Shown here: positions 8,251-22,375 of the stretch, in pieces | Layout of the letters: every line of letters begins with the position of its first letter | How positions within the stretch are numbered: the stretch's first letter is position 1 | DNA from: Aristolochia californica | Taxonomy: Eukaryota; Streptophyta; Magnoliopsida; Piperales; Aristolochiaceae | Reading direction: 5' to 3' | Length of the DNA stretch: 64,000 bases | NCBI GenBank assembly: GCA_029961685.1 | Contig: JARWKL010000007.1 | Location: 20,221,013-20,285,012, forward strand | Notes under the pieces: generated by a model | Databases searched by the model: none | Told to the model about the DNA's origin: nothing | Seen by the model: only the letters and a program-made list of their open reading frames with translations | Made by a program: the position numbers and the translations under genes

Positions 8251-10944
8251 GCACAATGCACAAATGTAGAGAGAGAGATTTCCAAAGAATGTCTGTATGT
8301 TTTAGAGATCGTATGCACTTTTTCGTTTTTATATCTATGGTTTTGCAATCGTCGGGAAACTGGGGAGGCGGGCAATTTTTAAGTGAGTGTTGTCTTCAAA
8401 TCCATAAGTCATTTCTTACAAAAATATAGCCCATTACGCATGACAAATCACTTTACAATCATCTATGATTGTTAGCTCAACGTTTTGAATATGGGCAAAA
8501 TAATGGCTTGTTTGACTCGGGCAAATATCCCACCGCACGTTCACTTGAGAATTTAATGAGCATTTGTAATTCTCTTTAAAAACTTTGGATCCAAAGGTCA
8601 TTTGAATCTTTAACATGTTTCTGGCATGCATATCCATTTTTAAAACAAGTGTAGAAAAAATCTCCTTCATGTAAAATTCCAAGATATTAATTTTGGACTA
8701 GTGGAATTTCCCAAACTTGGATAACAAAACTTTTGTGTTCATTTGTGGTGTGTGAATAAATTTTCTTCATTTACTTTTTTTATTGTTTTAAACTTTTTCT
8801 GTACATCAACTATGAAATTTTCATTTTGCTATGATCTATTTCCCTTTTTGTTTACGGGATGAAGGGAGAACGAAAAACACGAAGTTTTGATTTAAGAAAA
8901 ATGTGTACATCTAAAATGAAAATGCACAATGCACATATGTAGAGAGAGATAATTCCAAAGAGAGTTTGTAATTTTTAGGGATTGTAAGCGCCTTTTCGTT
9001 TTTATATATCAGGTTTTGCAATCATCGAGAAAAAAGGGCTGCGGAGGATTTTTAACTTAGTGTTGAATTGCAATCCATAAGTCATTTATACAAAAATATA
9101 GCCCGTTATGCATGATAAATCACATTACAATCATCTATGATTAATTATGTCAGCTTTTTGCAAATGGGCAAAATAATAGCATGTTTGACTCAGGTAAATA
9201 TCCCACCGCAAGTTCACTTGAGAATTTAATGAGCGTTTGTTATTCTCTTTAAAAGCTTTGCATCCATAGCTAGTTTGCATCTTTAACATGTTTCAAACAT
9301 GCATATCCATTTTTGAAACATGTGTGGACGAAATCTCTTTCTTGAAAAATTCCAAGCTATTAGGGTTAAACTAGTGGAATTTCCCAAAATTGGATAACCA
9401 AACTTTTGTGTTCATTTGTGTTGGGTGAACAAAATTTCTTTAATTTTATTTGTTATTGTTTTAAATTTTTTCAATACATCAACTATAAAATTTTCATATT
9501 GTTGTAAGCTTTTTGCCTTATTTTCGGGATGAAGGGAGAGCAAAAAGTCAAAGTTTTGATTTAAGCAAAAAGTGTAGAACTAAAATGGAAAAGCACAATG
9601 CACAATTGTAGGGAGAGATAATTCCAAAGAGTGTCTGTAATTTTTAGGGATTGTAAGCTCTTTTTAGTTTTTATATCTCAGGTTTTGCAATCGTCAAGAA
9701 AAATTGGTGGCGGAGGATTTTTAACTGAGTGTTGAATTGCAATCCATAAGTCATTCCATACAAAAATATAACCCGTTACGCATGATAAATCACTTTACAA
9801 TCATCTATGTTTGTTAGATCAAATTTTTGAAAATGGACAAAATAATGACTTGTTAGACTCGGGTAAATATCCCACCGCACGTTCACTTGAGAATTTAATG
9901 AGCGTTTGTTATTCTCTTTAAAAGCTTTGGATCCATCGGTCATTTGAATTTTTAACATGTTTCAATCATGCATATCCATTTTTAAAACATGTGTAGAAAA
10001 AATCTCCTTCATGTAAAATTCCAAGCTTAATAGGGTTGGACTAATGGAATTTCCCAAACTTGGATAACAAAATTTTTGTGTTCATTTGGAGTGTGTGAAT
10101 AGATATTTTTTATTTAAATTAGTTATTATTTTAAATATTTTCCACACATCAACTATAAAATTTTTATTTGGTTGTGATCTTTTTTGCCTTTTTTGTTTAC
10201 GGGATGAAGGGGGAGAGAAAACTCAAAGTTCTGATTTAAGAAAAAAGTGTACATCTAAAATGGAAATGCACAATGCACAAATGTAGAGAGAGAGATTTCC
10301 AAAGAGTGTCTGTATGTTTTAGGGATCGTATGCAGTTTTTCGTTTTTATATCTAAGGTGTTGCAATCGTCGGGAAACGGGGGAGGCGGGCGATTTTTAAC
10401 TGAGTGTTGACTTCAAATCCATAAGTCATTTCTTACAAAAATATAGCCCGTTACGCATGACAAATCACTTTACAATCATCTATGATTGTTAGCTCAACGT
10501 TTTGAATATGGGAAAAATAATGGCTTGTTTGACTCGGGCAAATATCCCACCGCACGTTCTCTTGAGAATGTAATGAGCGTTTGTTATTTTCTTTAAAAGC
10601 TTTGGATCCATAGGTCATTTGAATCTTTAACATGTTTCTGGCATGCATATCCATTTTTAAAACATGTGTTGAAAAAATCTCCTTCATGTAAAATTCCAAG
10701 CTTAATAGGGTTGGACTACAGGAATTTCCAAAACTTGGATAACAAAACTTTTGTGTTCATTTGTGGTGAGTGAATAGATATTTTTTATTTACATTAGTAA
10801 TTATTTTAAATATTTTCCACACATCAACTATAAAAATTTTATTTTGTTGTGATCTTTTTTGCCTTTTTTGTTTAAGGGATGAAGGGGGAGCGAAAACTCA
10901 AAGTTCTAATTTAAGAAAAAAATGTACATCTAAAATTGTAATGC
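8251..10944. repeat. satellite block: C A B C/B
   Basis: Four full monomers. The first starts almost exactly where the LTR ends. The fourth (anchor 10451) has a C middle but a B-type tail (CTTAATAGGGTTGGACTA, AGATATTTTTTATTTAC), so it is followed by a second C. That is the insertion product expected from B-C unequal exchange. Confidence 0.85.
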
Positions 10945-13900
10945 AAAATGCACAAATGTAGAGAGAGAGATTTCCAAAGAGTGTCTGTATGTTTTAGGGA
11001 TCGTATGCGCTTTTTTCGTTTACATATCTAAGGTTTTGCAATCGTCGGGAAACGGGGGAGGCCGGCGATCTTTAACTGAGTGTTGACTTCAAATCCATAA
11101 GTCATTTCTTACAAAAAATATAGCCCGTTACGCATGACAAATCACTTTACAATCATCTATGATTGTTAGCTCAACGTTTTGAATATGGGCAAAATAATGG
11201 CTTGTTTGACTTGGGCAAATATGCCACCGCACGTTCACTTGAGAATTTAATGAGTGTTTGTTATTCTCTTTAAAATCTTTGGATCCATAGGTCATTTGAT
11301 TCTTTAACATGTTTCTGGCATGCATATCCATTTTTAAAACATGTGTAGAAAAAATCTCCATCATCTAAAATTCCAAGATATTAGTTTTGGACTAGTGGAA
11401 TTTCCCAAACTTGGGTAACAAAACTTTTGTGTTCATTTGTGGTGTGTGAATAAATTTTCTTTATTTACTTTTTTTATTATTTTAAACATTTTCCGTACAT
11501 CAACTATGAAATTTTCACTTTGTTGTGATCTATTTGCCTTTTTTGTTTATGTGATGAAGGGAGAGCGAAAAACTAGAAGTTTTGATTTAAGAAAAATGTG
11601 TACATCTAAAACGGTAATGCACAATGCACATATGTAGAGAGAGATAATTCCAAAGGGGGTCTATAATTTTTTGCGATTGTAAGCACTTTTTCATTTTTAT
11701 ATCTCAGGTTTTGCAATAGTCGGGAAAAATGGGTTACGGAGGATTTTTAACTGAGTGTTGAATTGCAATCCATAAGTAATTTCATACAAAATTATAGCCA
11801 GTTACGCATCATAAATCACTTTACAATCATATATGATTGTTAGATCAAATTTTTGAAAATGGGCCAAATAATGACTTGTTAGACTCGGGTAAATATCCCA
11901 CCGCACGTTCACTTGAGAATTTAATGAGCGTTTGTTATGCTCTTTAAAAGCTTTGGATCCATAGGTCATTTGAATCTTTAACATGTTTCAAGCATGCATA
12001 TCCTTTTTTAAAACATTTGTAGAAAAAATATCCTTCATGTAAAATGCCAAGCTTAATAGGGTTGGACTAATGGAATTTCCCAAACTTGGATAACAAAACT
12101 TTTGTGTTCATTTGTGGCGTGTGAATAGATATTTTTTATTTACATTAGTTATTATTTTAAATATTTTCCACACATCAACTATAAAATTTTTATTTTGTTG
12201 TGATCTTTTTTGCCTTTTTTGTTTACGCGATGAAGGGGGAGCGAAAACTCAAAATTCTGATTTAAGAAAAAAGTGTACCTTTAAAATGGAAATGCACAAT
12301 GCACAAATGTAGAGAAAGAGATTTCAAAAGAGTGACTGTATGTTTTAGGGATTGTATGGACTTTTTTGTTTTCATATCTAAGGTTTTGCAATCGTCCGAA
12401 AACGGGGGAGGCGGGCGATTTTTAACTGAGTGTTGACTTCAAATCCATAAGTCATTTCTTAAAAAAATATAGCCCGTTATGCATGACAAATCACTTTATA
12501 ATCATCTATGATTGTTAGCTCAACTTTTTGAATATGGGCAAAATAATGGCTCGTTTGACTCGGGCAAATATCCTACCGCACGTTCACATGAGAATTTAAT
12601 GAGCGTTTGTTATTCTCTTTAAAAGCTTTGGATCCATACGTCATTTGATTCTTTAACATGTTTCTGGCATGCATATCCATTTTTAAAACATGTGTAGAAA
12701 AAATCTCCTTCTTCTAAAATTCCTAGATATTAGTTTTGGACTAGTGGAATTTCCCAAACTTGGATAACAAAACTTTTGTGTTCTTTTGTGGTGTGTGAAT
12801 TAATTTTCTTCATTTACTTTTTTTATTGTTTTAAACTTTTTCCGTACATCAACTATGAAATTTTCATTTTGATGTGATCTATTTGCCTTTTTGGTTTACG
12901 TGATGAAGGGAGAGCGAAAAACTCAAAGTTTTGATTTAAGAAAAATGTCTACATCTAAAACGGAAATGCACAATGCACATATGTAGAGAGAGATAATTCC
13001 AAAGAGTGTCTGTAATTTTTAAGAATTGTAAGCACCTTTTCGTTTTTATATCTCAGGTTTTGCAATCGTTGGGAAAAATGGGTTGTGAAGGATTTTTAAC
13101 TAAGTGTTGAATTGCAATCCATAAGTCATTTCATACAAAAATATAGCCAGTTACGCATGATAAATCACTTTACAATCATCTATGTTTGTTAGAACAAATT
13201 TTTGAAAATGGACAAAATAATGACTTGTTAGACTCGGGTAAATATCCCACCGCACGTTCACTTGAGAATTTAATGAGCGTTTGTTATTCTCTTTAAAAGC
13301 TTTGGATCCATAGGTCATTTGAACCTTTAACGTGTTTCAAGTATGCATATCCATTTTTAAAACATGTGTAGAAAAAATCTCCTTCATGTAAAATTCCAAG
13401 CTTAATAGGGTTGGACTAATGGAATTTCCCAAACTTGGATAACAAAACTTTTGTGTTCATTTGTGGTTTGTGAATAGATATTTTTTATTTACATTAGTTA
13501 TTGTTTTAAATATTTTCCACACATCAACTATAAAATTTTTATTTTGTTGTGATCTTTTTTGCCTTTTTTGTTTACGGGATGAAGGGGGAGCGAAAATTTA
13601 AAGTTCTGATTTAAGAAAAAAGTGAACATCTAAAATGGAAATGCACAATGCACAAATGTAGAGAGAGATATTTCCAAAGAGTGTCTGTATGTTTTAGGGA
13701 TCGTACGCACTTTTTTCGTTTTTATATCTTAGGTTTTGCAATCGTCGGGAAACAGGGGAGGCGGGCGGTTTTTAACTGAGTGTTGACGTCAAATCCATAA
13801 ATCATTTCTTACAAAAATATAGCCCGTTACGGATGACAAATCAGTTTACAATCATCTATGATTGTTAGCTCAACGCTTTGAATATGGACAAAATAATGGC

Positions 13901-14318
13901 TTGTTTGACTCGGGCAAATATCCCACCGCACGTTCAGTTGAGAATTTAATGAGAGTTTTTTATTCTCTTTAAAAGCTTTGGATCCATAGGTCATTTGATT
14001 CTTTAACATGTTTATGGCATGCATATCCATTTTTAAAACATGTGTAGAAAAAATCTCCTTCATGTAAAATTCCAAGATATTAGTTTTGGATTAGTGGAAT
14101 TACCCAAACTTGGATAACAAAACTTTTGTGTTCATTTGTGGTGTGTGAATAAATTTTCTTCATTTACTTTTTTTATTGTTTTAAAATTTTTCCGTACATC
14201 AACTATGAAATTTTCATTTTGCTGTGATGTATTTACCTTTTTTTTTTTACGGGATGAAGGGAGAGCGAAAAACTTGAAGTTTTGATTTAAGAAAAATGTG
14301 TACATCTAAAACGGAAAT
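10945..14318. repeat. satellite block with dimeric period: C (A/B) C (A/B) C
   Basis: Anchors 11128, 11802, 12477, 13151, 13827. The two B-like monomers have A-type heads (GGGTTACGGAGG, GGGTTGTGAAGG) joined to B middles and tails, so one monomer has been lost by A-B fusion. Two consecutive copies make a local 1.35-kb dimeric repeat, unlike the trimer elsewhere. Confidence 0.82.
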
Positions 14319-17300
14319 GCACAATGCACATATGTAGAGAGAGATAATTTCAAAGAGTGTCTGTAATTTTTAGGGATTGTAAGCACCCTTTCGTTTTCAT
14401 ATCTCAGGTTTTGCAATCGTCTGGAAAAATGGGCTGCGGAGGATTTTTAACTGAGTGTTGAATTGCAATCTATAAGTCTTTTCAAACAAAAATATAGCCC
14501 GTTACGCATGATAAATCACATTACAATCATCTATGATTAATTATGTCAGCTTTTTACAAATGGGCAAAATAATGGCATGACTGACTCGGGTAAATATCCC
14601 ACCGCAAGTTCACTTGAGAATTTAATGAGCGTTTGTTATTCTCTTTAAAAGCTTTGCATCAATAGCTCATTTGCATCTTTAACATGTTTCAAACATGCAT
14701 ATCAATTTTTAAAACATGTGCGGAAGAAATCTCTTTCTTGGAAAATTCCAAGCTATTAGGGTTAAAATAGGGGAATTTCCCAAAATTGGATAACAAAAAT
14801 TTTGTGTTGATTTGTGTTGGGTGTACAAATTTTATTAATTTATATTTTTTATTTTTTTATTTTTTTCCATACATCAACTATAAAATTTTCATTTTGTTGT
14901 AAGCTTTTTGCATTGTTTGTTTTCGGGATGAAGGGTGAGCGAAAAGTCAAAGTTTTGATTTAAGAAAAAAGTGTACATCTAAAATGGAAAAGCACAAAGC
15001 ACAATTGTAGGGAAAGATAATTCCAAAGAGTGTCTGTAATTTTTAGGGATTGTAAGCTCTTTTTAGTTTTTATATCTCAGGTTTTGCAATCGTCGGGAAA
15101 AATTGGTGGCAGAGGATTTTTAACTTAGTGTTGAATTGCAGGCCATAAGTCATTTCATAGAAAAATATAGCCTGTTATGCATGATAAATCACATTACAAT
15201 CATCTATGATTAATTATGTCAGCTTTTTGCAAAAGGGCAAAATAATGGCATGTTTGACTCGGGTAAATATCCCACGCCAAGTTCACTTGAGAATTTAATG
15301 AGCGTTTGTTATTCTCTTTAAAATCTTTGCATCCATAGCTCATTTGCATCTTTAACATATTTCAAACATGCATATCCATTTTTAAAACATGTGTGGATGA
15401 AATCTCTTTCTTGCAAAATTCCAAGCTATTAGGGTTAAACTAGTGGAATTTCCCAAAATTGGATAACAAAACTTTTGTGTTCATTTGTGTTGGGTGAATA
15501 AATTTTCTTTATTTATATTAGTTTTCGTTTTAAATTTTTTCCATACATCAACTCTAAAATTTTCATTTTGTTGTAAGGTTTTTGCCTTGTTTGTTTTCGG
15601 GATGAAGGGAGAGCGAAAAGTCAGAGTTTTGATTTAAGAAAAATGTGTATATCTAAAATGGAAAAGCACAATGCACAATTGTAGGGAGAGATAATTCCAA
15701 AGAGTGTCTGTAACTTTTAGGGATTGTAAGCTCTTTTTAGTTTTTATATCTCAGGTTTTTCAATCGTAGGGAAAAATATGTGGCAGAGGATTTTTAACTG
15801 AGTGTTGAATTGCAATCCATAAGTCATTTCATACAAAAATTAAGCCCGTTACGCATGATAAATCACTTTACAATCATCTATCGTTGTTAGATAAAATTTT
15901 TGAAAATTGGCAAAATAATGACTTGTTAGACTCGGGTAAATATCCCACCGCACGTTCACTTGAGAATTTAATGAGCGTTGGTTATTCTCTTTAAAAGCTT
16001 TGGATCCATAGGTCATTTGAATCTTTAACATGTTTCAAGCATGCATATCCATTTTTAAAACATGTGTAGAAAAAATCTCCTTCATGTAAAATTCCAAGCT
16101 TAATAGGGTTGGACTAATGGAATTTCCCAAACTTGGATAACAAAATTTTTGAGTTCATTTGTGGGTTGTGAATAGATATTTTTTATTTACATTAGTTATT
16201 ATATTAAATAATTTCCTCACATATACTATAAAAATTTTATTTTGTTGTGATCTTTTTTGCCTTTTTTGTTTACGGGATGAAGGGGGAGAGAAAACTCAAA
16301 GTTTTGATTTAAGAAAAAAGTGTACAGCTAAAATGGAAATGCACAATGCAAAAATATAGAGAGAGTATTTCCAAGGAGTGTCTGTATATTTTAGGGATCG
16401 TATACATGTTTTCCTTTTTATATCTAAGGTTTTGATATCGTCGGGAAACGGGGGAGGCGAGCGATTTTTAACTGAGTGTTGACTTCAAATCCATATGTCA
16501 TTTCTTACAAAAATATAGCCCATTACGCATGACAAATCACTTTACAATCATCTATGATTGTAAGCTCAACTTTTTGAATATGGGCAAAATAATGGCTTGT
16601 TTGACTCGCGCAAATATCCCACCGCACGTTCACTTGAGAATTTAATGAGCGTTTGTTATTCTCTTTAAATGCTTTGGATCCATAGGTCATTTGAATCTTT
16701 AACATGTTTCAAACATGCATATCCATTTTTAAAACAGGTGTAGAAAAAATCTCCTTCTAGCAAAATTCCAAGATATTAGTTTTTGACTAGTGGAATTTCC
16801 AAAACTTGGATAACAAAACTTTTGTGTTCATTTGTGGTGTGTGAATAAATTTTCTTCATTTACTTTCTTTATTGTTTTAAACTCTTTCCGTACATCAACT
16901 ATGAAATTTTCATTTTGCTGTGTGTTTTTTGCCTTGTTAGTTTTCGGGATTAAGGGAGAGCGAAAAGTCAAAGTTTTGATTTAAGAAAAAAGTGTACATC
17001 TAAAACGGAAAATCACAATGCACATATGTAGTGATAGATAATTCCAAAGAGTGTGTGTAATTTTTAGGGATTGTAAGCACCTTTTCGTTTTTATATCTCA
17101 GGTTTTTCTAATCGTCGGGAAAAATTGGTGGCAGAGGATTTTTAACTGAGTGTTGAATTGCAATCCATAAGTCATTTCATACAAAAATATACCCCGTTAC
17201 GCATGATAAATCCCATTACAATCATCTATGATTAATTATGTCAGCTTTTTGCAAATGGGCAAAATAATGGCATGTTTGACTCGGGTAAATATCCCACCGC

Positions 17301-17655
17301 AAGTTCAGTTGAGAATTTAATGAGTGTTTGTTATTCTCTTTAAAAGCTTTGCAACCATGGCTCATTTGCATCTTTAACATGTTTCAAATATTCATATCCA
17401 TTTTTAAAACTTGTGTGGATGAAATCTCTTTCTTCCAAAATTCCAAGCTATTAGGGTAAAACTAGTGGAATTTCCCAAAATTGGATAACTAAACTTTTGT
17501 GTTCATTTGTGTTGGGTGAATAAATTTTCTTTATATATATTTTTTATTGTTTTAAATTTTTTCCATACATCAACTATAAAATTTTCATTTTGTTTTAAGC
17601 TTTTTGCCTTGTTTGTTTTCGGGAAGAAGGGAGAGCGAAAAGCAAAAAAGGAAAA
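14319..17655. repeat. satellite block: A (B/A) B C A
   Basis: The second monomer (anchor 15175) has a B head (ATTGGTGGCAGAGG) and an A middle and tail, the reciprocal type to the A/B fusions just upstream. The C-A pair at 16523-17197 has an unusual tail and the variant ACCCCGTTACGC shared with the pair at 39576-40247. Confidence 0.82.
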
Positions 17656-19004
17656 ACACAATGCACAATTGTAGGGAGAGACAGTTCCAAAGAGTGTCTG
17701 TAATTTTTAGGGATTGCAAGATCTTTTTAGTTTTTATATCTCAGGTTTTGCAATCGTCAGGAAAAATTGGTGGCAAAGGATTTTTAACTGAGTGTTGAAT
17801 TGCAATCCATAAGTCATTTCGTACAAAAATATAGCCCGTTGCGCATGATAAATTACTTTAAAAACATCTATGATTGTTAGATCAAATTTTTGAAAATGGG
17901 CAAAATAATGACTTGTTAGACTCGGGTAAATATACCACCGCACATTCACTTCAGAATTTAATGAGTGTTTGTTATTATCTTTAAAAACTTTGGATCCATA
18001 GGTCATTTGAATCTTTAACATGTTTCTGGCATGCATATCCATTTTTAAAACGTGTGTAGAAAAAATCTCCTTCATGTATAATTCCAAGATATTAGTTTTG
18101 GACTAGTGGAATTTCCCAAACTTGGATAACAAAACTTTTGTGTTCATTTGTGGTGTGTGAATAAATTTTCTTCATTTAATTTTTTTATTTTTTAAAAATT
18201 TTTCCGTACATCAACAATGATATTTTCATTTTGCTGTGATCTATTTGCCTTTTTTGTTTATGGGATGAAGGGAGAGCGAAAAACTCGAAGTTTTGATTTA
18301 AGAAAAATGTGTACATCTGAAACGGAAATGCACAATGCACATATGTAGAGAGAGATAATTCCAAAGAGTGTCTGTAATTTTTAGGGATTGTAAGCACCTT
18401 TTTCGTTTTTATATCTCAGGTTTTGCAATCGTCGGGAAAAATGGGTTGCGGAGGATTTTTAACTGAGTGTTGAATTGCAATCCATAAGTCATTTCATACA
18501 AAAATATAGCCCGTTACGCATGACAAATCACATTACAATCACCTATGATTGTCTGCTCAACTTTTTGAATATGGGCAAAATAATGGCTTGTTTGACTCGG
18601 GTAAATATCCAACCGCAAGTTCACTTGAGAATTTAATGAGTGTTTGTTATTCTCTTTAAAAGCTTTGCATCCATAGCTCATTTTCATCTTTAACATGTTT
18701 CAAACATGCATATCCATTTTTAAAACATGTGTGGACGAAATCTCTATCTTGCAAAATTCCAAGCTATTAGGGTTAAACTAGTGGAATTTCCCAAAATTGG
18801 ATAACAAAACTTTTGTGTTCATTTGTGTTGGGTGAATAAATTTTCTTTTTTTTATATTTGTTATTGTTTTAATTTTTTTCCATACATCAACTATAAAATT
18901 TTCATTTTGTTGGAAGCTTTTTGCCTTGTTTGTTTTCGGGATGAAGGGAGACCGAAAAGTCAAAGTTTTAATTTAAGAAGAAAGTATACATCTAAAATGG
19001 AAAA
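17656..19004. repeat. satellite block: B/C hybrid and A with a C patch
   Basis: The monomer at anchor 17839 has a B head and middle and a C tail (TTTCTGGCATGC, AGATATTAGTTTTGG). The next (anchor 18514) has an A head and tail, but about 18546-18600 reads as C (GCTCAACTTTTTGAATATGG, GGCTTGTTTGACTC), which looks like a conversion tract. Confidence 0.8.
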
Positions 19005-22000
19005 TCACAATGCACAATTGTAGGGAGAGATAATTCCAAAGAGTGTCTGTAATTTTTAGGGATTGTAAGCTCTTTTTAGTTTTTATATCTCATGTTTTGC
19101 AATCGTTGGGAAAAATTGGCCGCAGAGGATTTTTAACTGTGTGTCGAATTGCAATCCATAAGTCAATGCATACAAAAATATAGCCCGTTACGCATGATAA
19201 ATCACTTTACAATTATCTATCATTGTTAGATCAAATTTTTGAAAATGGGCCAAATAATGACTTGTTAGGCTCAGGTAAATATCCCACCGCACGTTCACTT
19301 GAGAATTTAATGACCGTTTGTTATTCTCTTTAAAAGCTTTGGATGCATAGGTCATTTGAATCTTTAACATGTTTCAAGCATTCATATCCATTTTTAAAAC
19401 ATGTCTAGAAAAAATCTCCTTGATGTAAAATTCCAAGCTTAATAGGGTTGGACTAATGGAATTTCCCAAACTTGGATAACAAAACTTTTGTGTTCATTTG
19501 TGGTGTGTGAATAGTTATTTTTTATTTAAATTAGTTATTATTTTAAATATTTTCCACACATCCACTATAAAATTTTTATTTTGTTGTGATCTTTTTTGCC
19601 TTTTTTGTTTACGTGATGAAGGGGGAGCGAAAACTCAAAGTTCTGATTTAAGGAAAAAGTGTACATCTAAAATGGAAATGTACAATGCACAAATGTAGAG
19701 ACAGATATTTCCAAAAAGTGTCTGTATGTTTTAGGGATCGTATGCAATTTTTCTTTTTTATATCTAAGGTTTTGCAATCGTCGGGAAACGGGGGAGGCTG
19801 GCGATTTTTAACCGAGTGTTGACTTCAAATCCATAAGTCATTTCTTAAAAAAATAGAGCCCGTTACGCATGACAAATCAATTTACAACCACCTATGATTG
19901 TTAGCTCAACTTTTTGAATATGGACAAAATAATGGCTTGTTTGACTCGGGCAAATATTCCACCGCACGTTCACTTGAGAATTTAATGAGCGTTTGTTATA
20001 CTCTTTAAAAGCTTTGGATCCATAGCTCATTTGAATCTTTACCATGTTTCTGGCATGCATATACATTTTTAAAACATGTGTAGAAAAAATCTCCTTCATG
20101 TAAAATTCCAAGATATTTGTTTTGGACTAGTGGAATTTCCAAAACTTGGATAACAAAACTTTTGTCTTCATTTGTGGTGTGTGAATAAATTTTCTTCATT
20201 TACTTTTTTTAATGTTTTAAACATTTTCCGTACATCACCTATGAAATTTTCATTTTGCAGTGATCTATTTGCCTTTTTTCTTTACGGGAGGAAGGGAGAG
20301 CGAAAAACTCGAAGTTTTGATTTAAGAAAAATGTGTACATCTAAAACGGAAATGCACAATGCACATATGAAGAGAGAGATAATTCCAAAGGGGGTCTATA
20401 ATTTTTAGGGATTGTAAGCACCTTTTCATTTTTATATCTCTGGTTTTGCATTCGTTGGGGAAAATGGGTTATGGAGGATTTTTAACTACGTGTTGAATTG
20501 CAATCCATAAGTCATTTCATACAAAAATATAGGCCGTTACGCATGATAAATCACATTGCAATCATCTATGATTAATTATGTCAGCTTTTTGCAAATGGGC
20601 AAAATAATGGCATGTTTGACTCAGGTAAATATTTCACCGCAAGTTCACTTGAGAATTTAATGAGCGTTTGTTATTCTCTTTAAAAGCTTTGCATCCATAG
20701 CTCATTTGAATCCTTAACATGTTTCAAACATGCATATCCATTTTTAAAACATGTGTGGACGAAATCTCTTTCTTGCAAAATTCCAAGCTATTAGGGTTAA
20801 ACTAGTGGAATTTCCCAAAATTGGATAACAAAACTTTTGTGTTCATTTTTTTTGGATGAATAAATTTTCTTTATTTATATTTGTTATTGTCTTAAATTTT
20901 TTCCATACATCAACTATAAAATTTTAATTTTGTTGGAAGCTTTTTGCCTTGTCTGTTTTCAGGATGAAGTGAGAGCGAAAAGTCAAAGTTTTGAAAATGG
21001 AAAAGCAGAATGCACAATTTTAGGGAGAGATAATTCCAAAGAGTGTCTATAATTTTTAGGGATTCTAAGCTCTTTTTAGTTTTTATATCTCAGGTTTTGC
21101 AATCGTCGGGAAAAATTTGTGGCAGATGATTTTTAACTGAGTGTTGAATTGATATCCATAAGTCATTTCATACAAAAATATAGCCCGTTACACATGATAA
21201 ATCACTTTACAATCATCTATCATTGTTAGATCAAATTTTTGAAAATAGGCAAAATAATGACTTGTTAGGCTCAGGTAAATATCCCACCACACGTTCACTT
21301 GAGAATTTAATGAGCGTTTGTTATTCTCTTTAAAAGCTTTGGATCCATAGGTCATTTGAATCTTGAACATGTTTCAAGCATGCATATCCATTTTTAAAAC
21401 ATGTGTAGAAAAAATCTCCTTCCTGTAAAATTCCAAGCTTAATTGGGTTGGACTAATGGAATTTCCCAAACTCTGATAACGAAACTTTTGTCTTCATTTG
21501 TGGTGTGTGAATAGATATTTTTTATTTACATTAGTTATTATTTTAAATATTTTTCACACATCAACTATAAATTTTTATTTTGTTGTGATCTTTTTTGCCT
21601 TTTTTGTTTACGGGATGAGGGGGGAGCGAAAACTCAAAGTTCTGATTTAAGAAGAAAGTGTACATCTAAAATGGAAATGAACAATGCACATATGTAGACA
21701 GAGATATTTCCAAAGAGTGTCTGTATGTTTTAGGGATCGTATGCAGTTTTGTTTTTTATTTCTAAGGTTTTGCAATCATCGGGAAATGGGTGAGGCGGGC
21801 AATTTTGAACTGAGTGTTGACTTCAAATCCATAATTCATTCTTACAAAAATATAGCCCATTATGCATGACAAATCACTTTACAATCACCTATGATTGTTA
21901 GCTCCACTTTTTGAATATAGGCAAAATAATGGCTTCTTTGACTCGGGCAAATATCCCACCGCACGTTCACTTGAGAATTTAATGAGCGTTTGTTATTCTC

Positions 22001-22375
22001 TTTGAAAGCTTTGGATCCATAGGTAATTTGAATCTTTAACATATTTCAAGCATGCATATCCATTTTTAAAACATGTGTATAAAAAATCTCCTTCATGTAA
22101 AATTCCAAGCTTAATAGGGTTGGACTAACGGAATTTCCCAACCTTGGATAACAAAACTTTTGTGTTCATTTGTGGTCCCAACCTTGGATAACAAAACTTT
22201 TGTGTTCATTTGCGGTGTGTGAATAAATTTTCTTGATTTAATTTTTTTATTGTTTTGAACTTTTTCCTTACATCAACTATGAAATTTTCATTTTGCAGTG
22301 ATCTATTTGCCTTTTTACTTTACGGGATGAAGGGAGAGCGAAAAACTTGAAGTTTTGATTTAAGAAAAATGTGTA
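19005..22375. repeat. satellite block: B C A B C/B, copy 1 of an internal duplication
   Basis: Shares private variants with 24759-28138: GTCAATGCATAC before the B anchor, AACCGAG and GAGACA around the next C, GTCTTCATTTG, GGGAGGAAG, AAGGGGGTCTATAAT, and TTAGGCTCAGG in the second B. The offset is about 5755 bp. A 23-bp deletion near 20995 is private to this copy. Confidence 0.8.
22137..22216. repeat. 40-bp local tandem duplication inside one monomer
   Basis: The 40-bp unit starting CCCAACCTTGGATAAC is present at 22137-22176 and again at 22177-22216 with one mismatch (TGTGGT against TGCGGT). No other monomer I read has it, so it is a recent replication-slippage type event. Confidence 0.93.
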
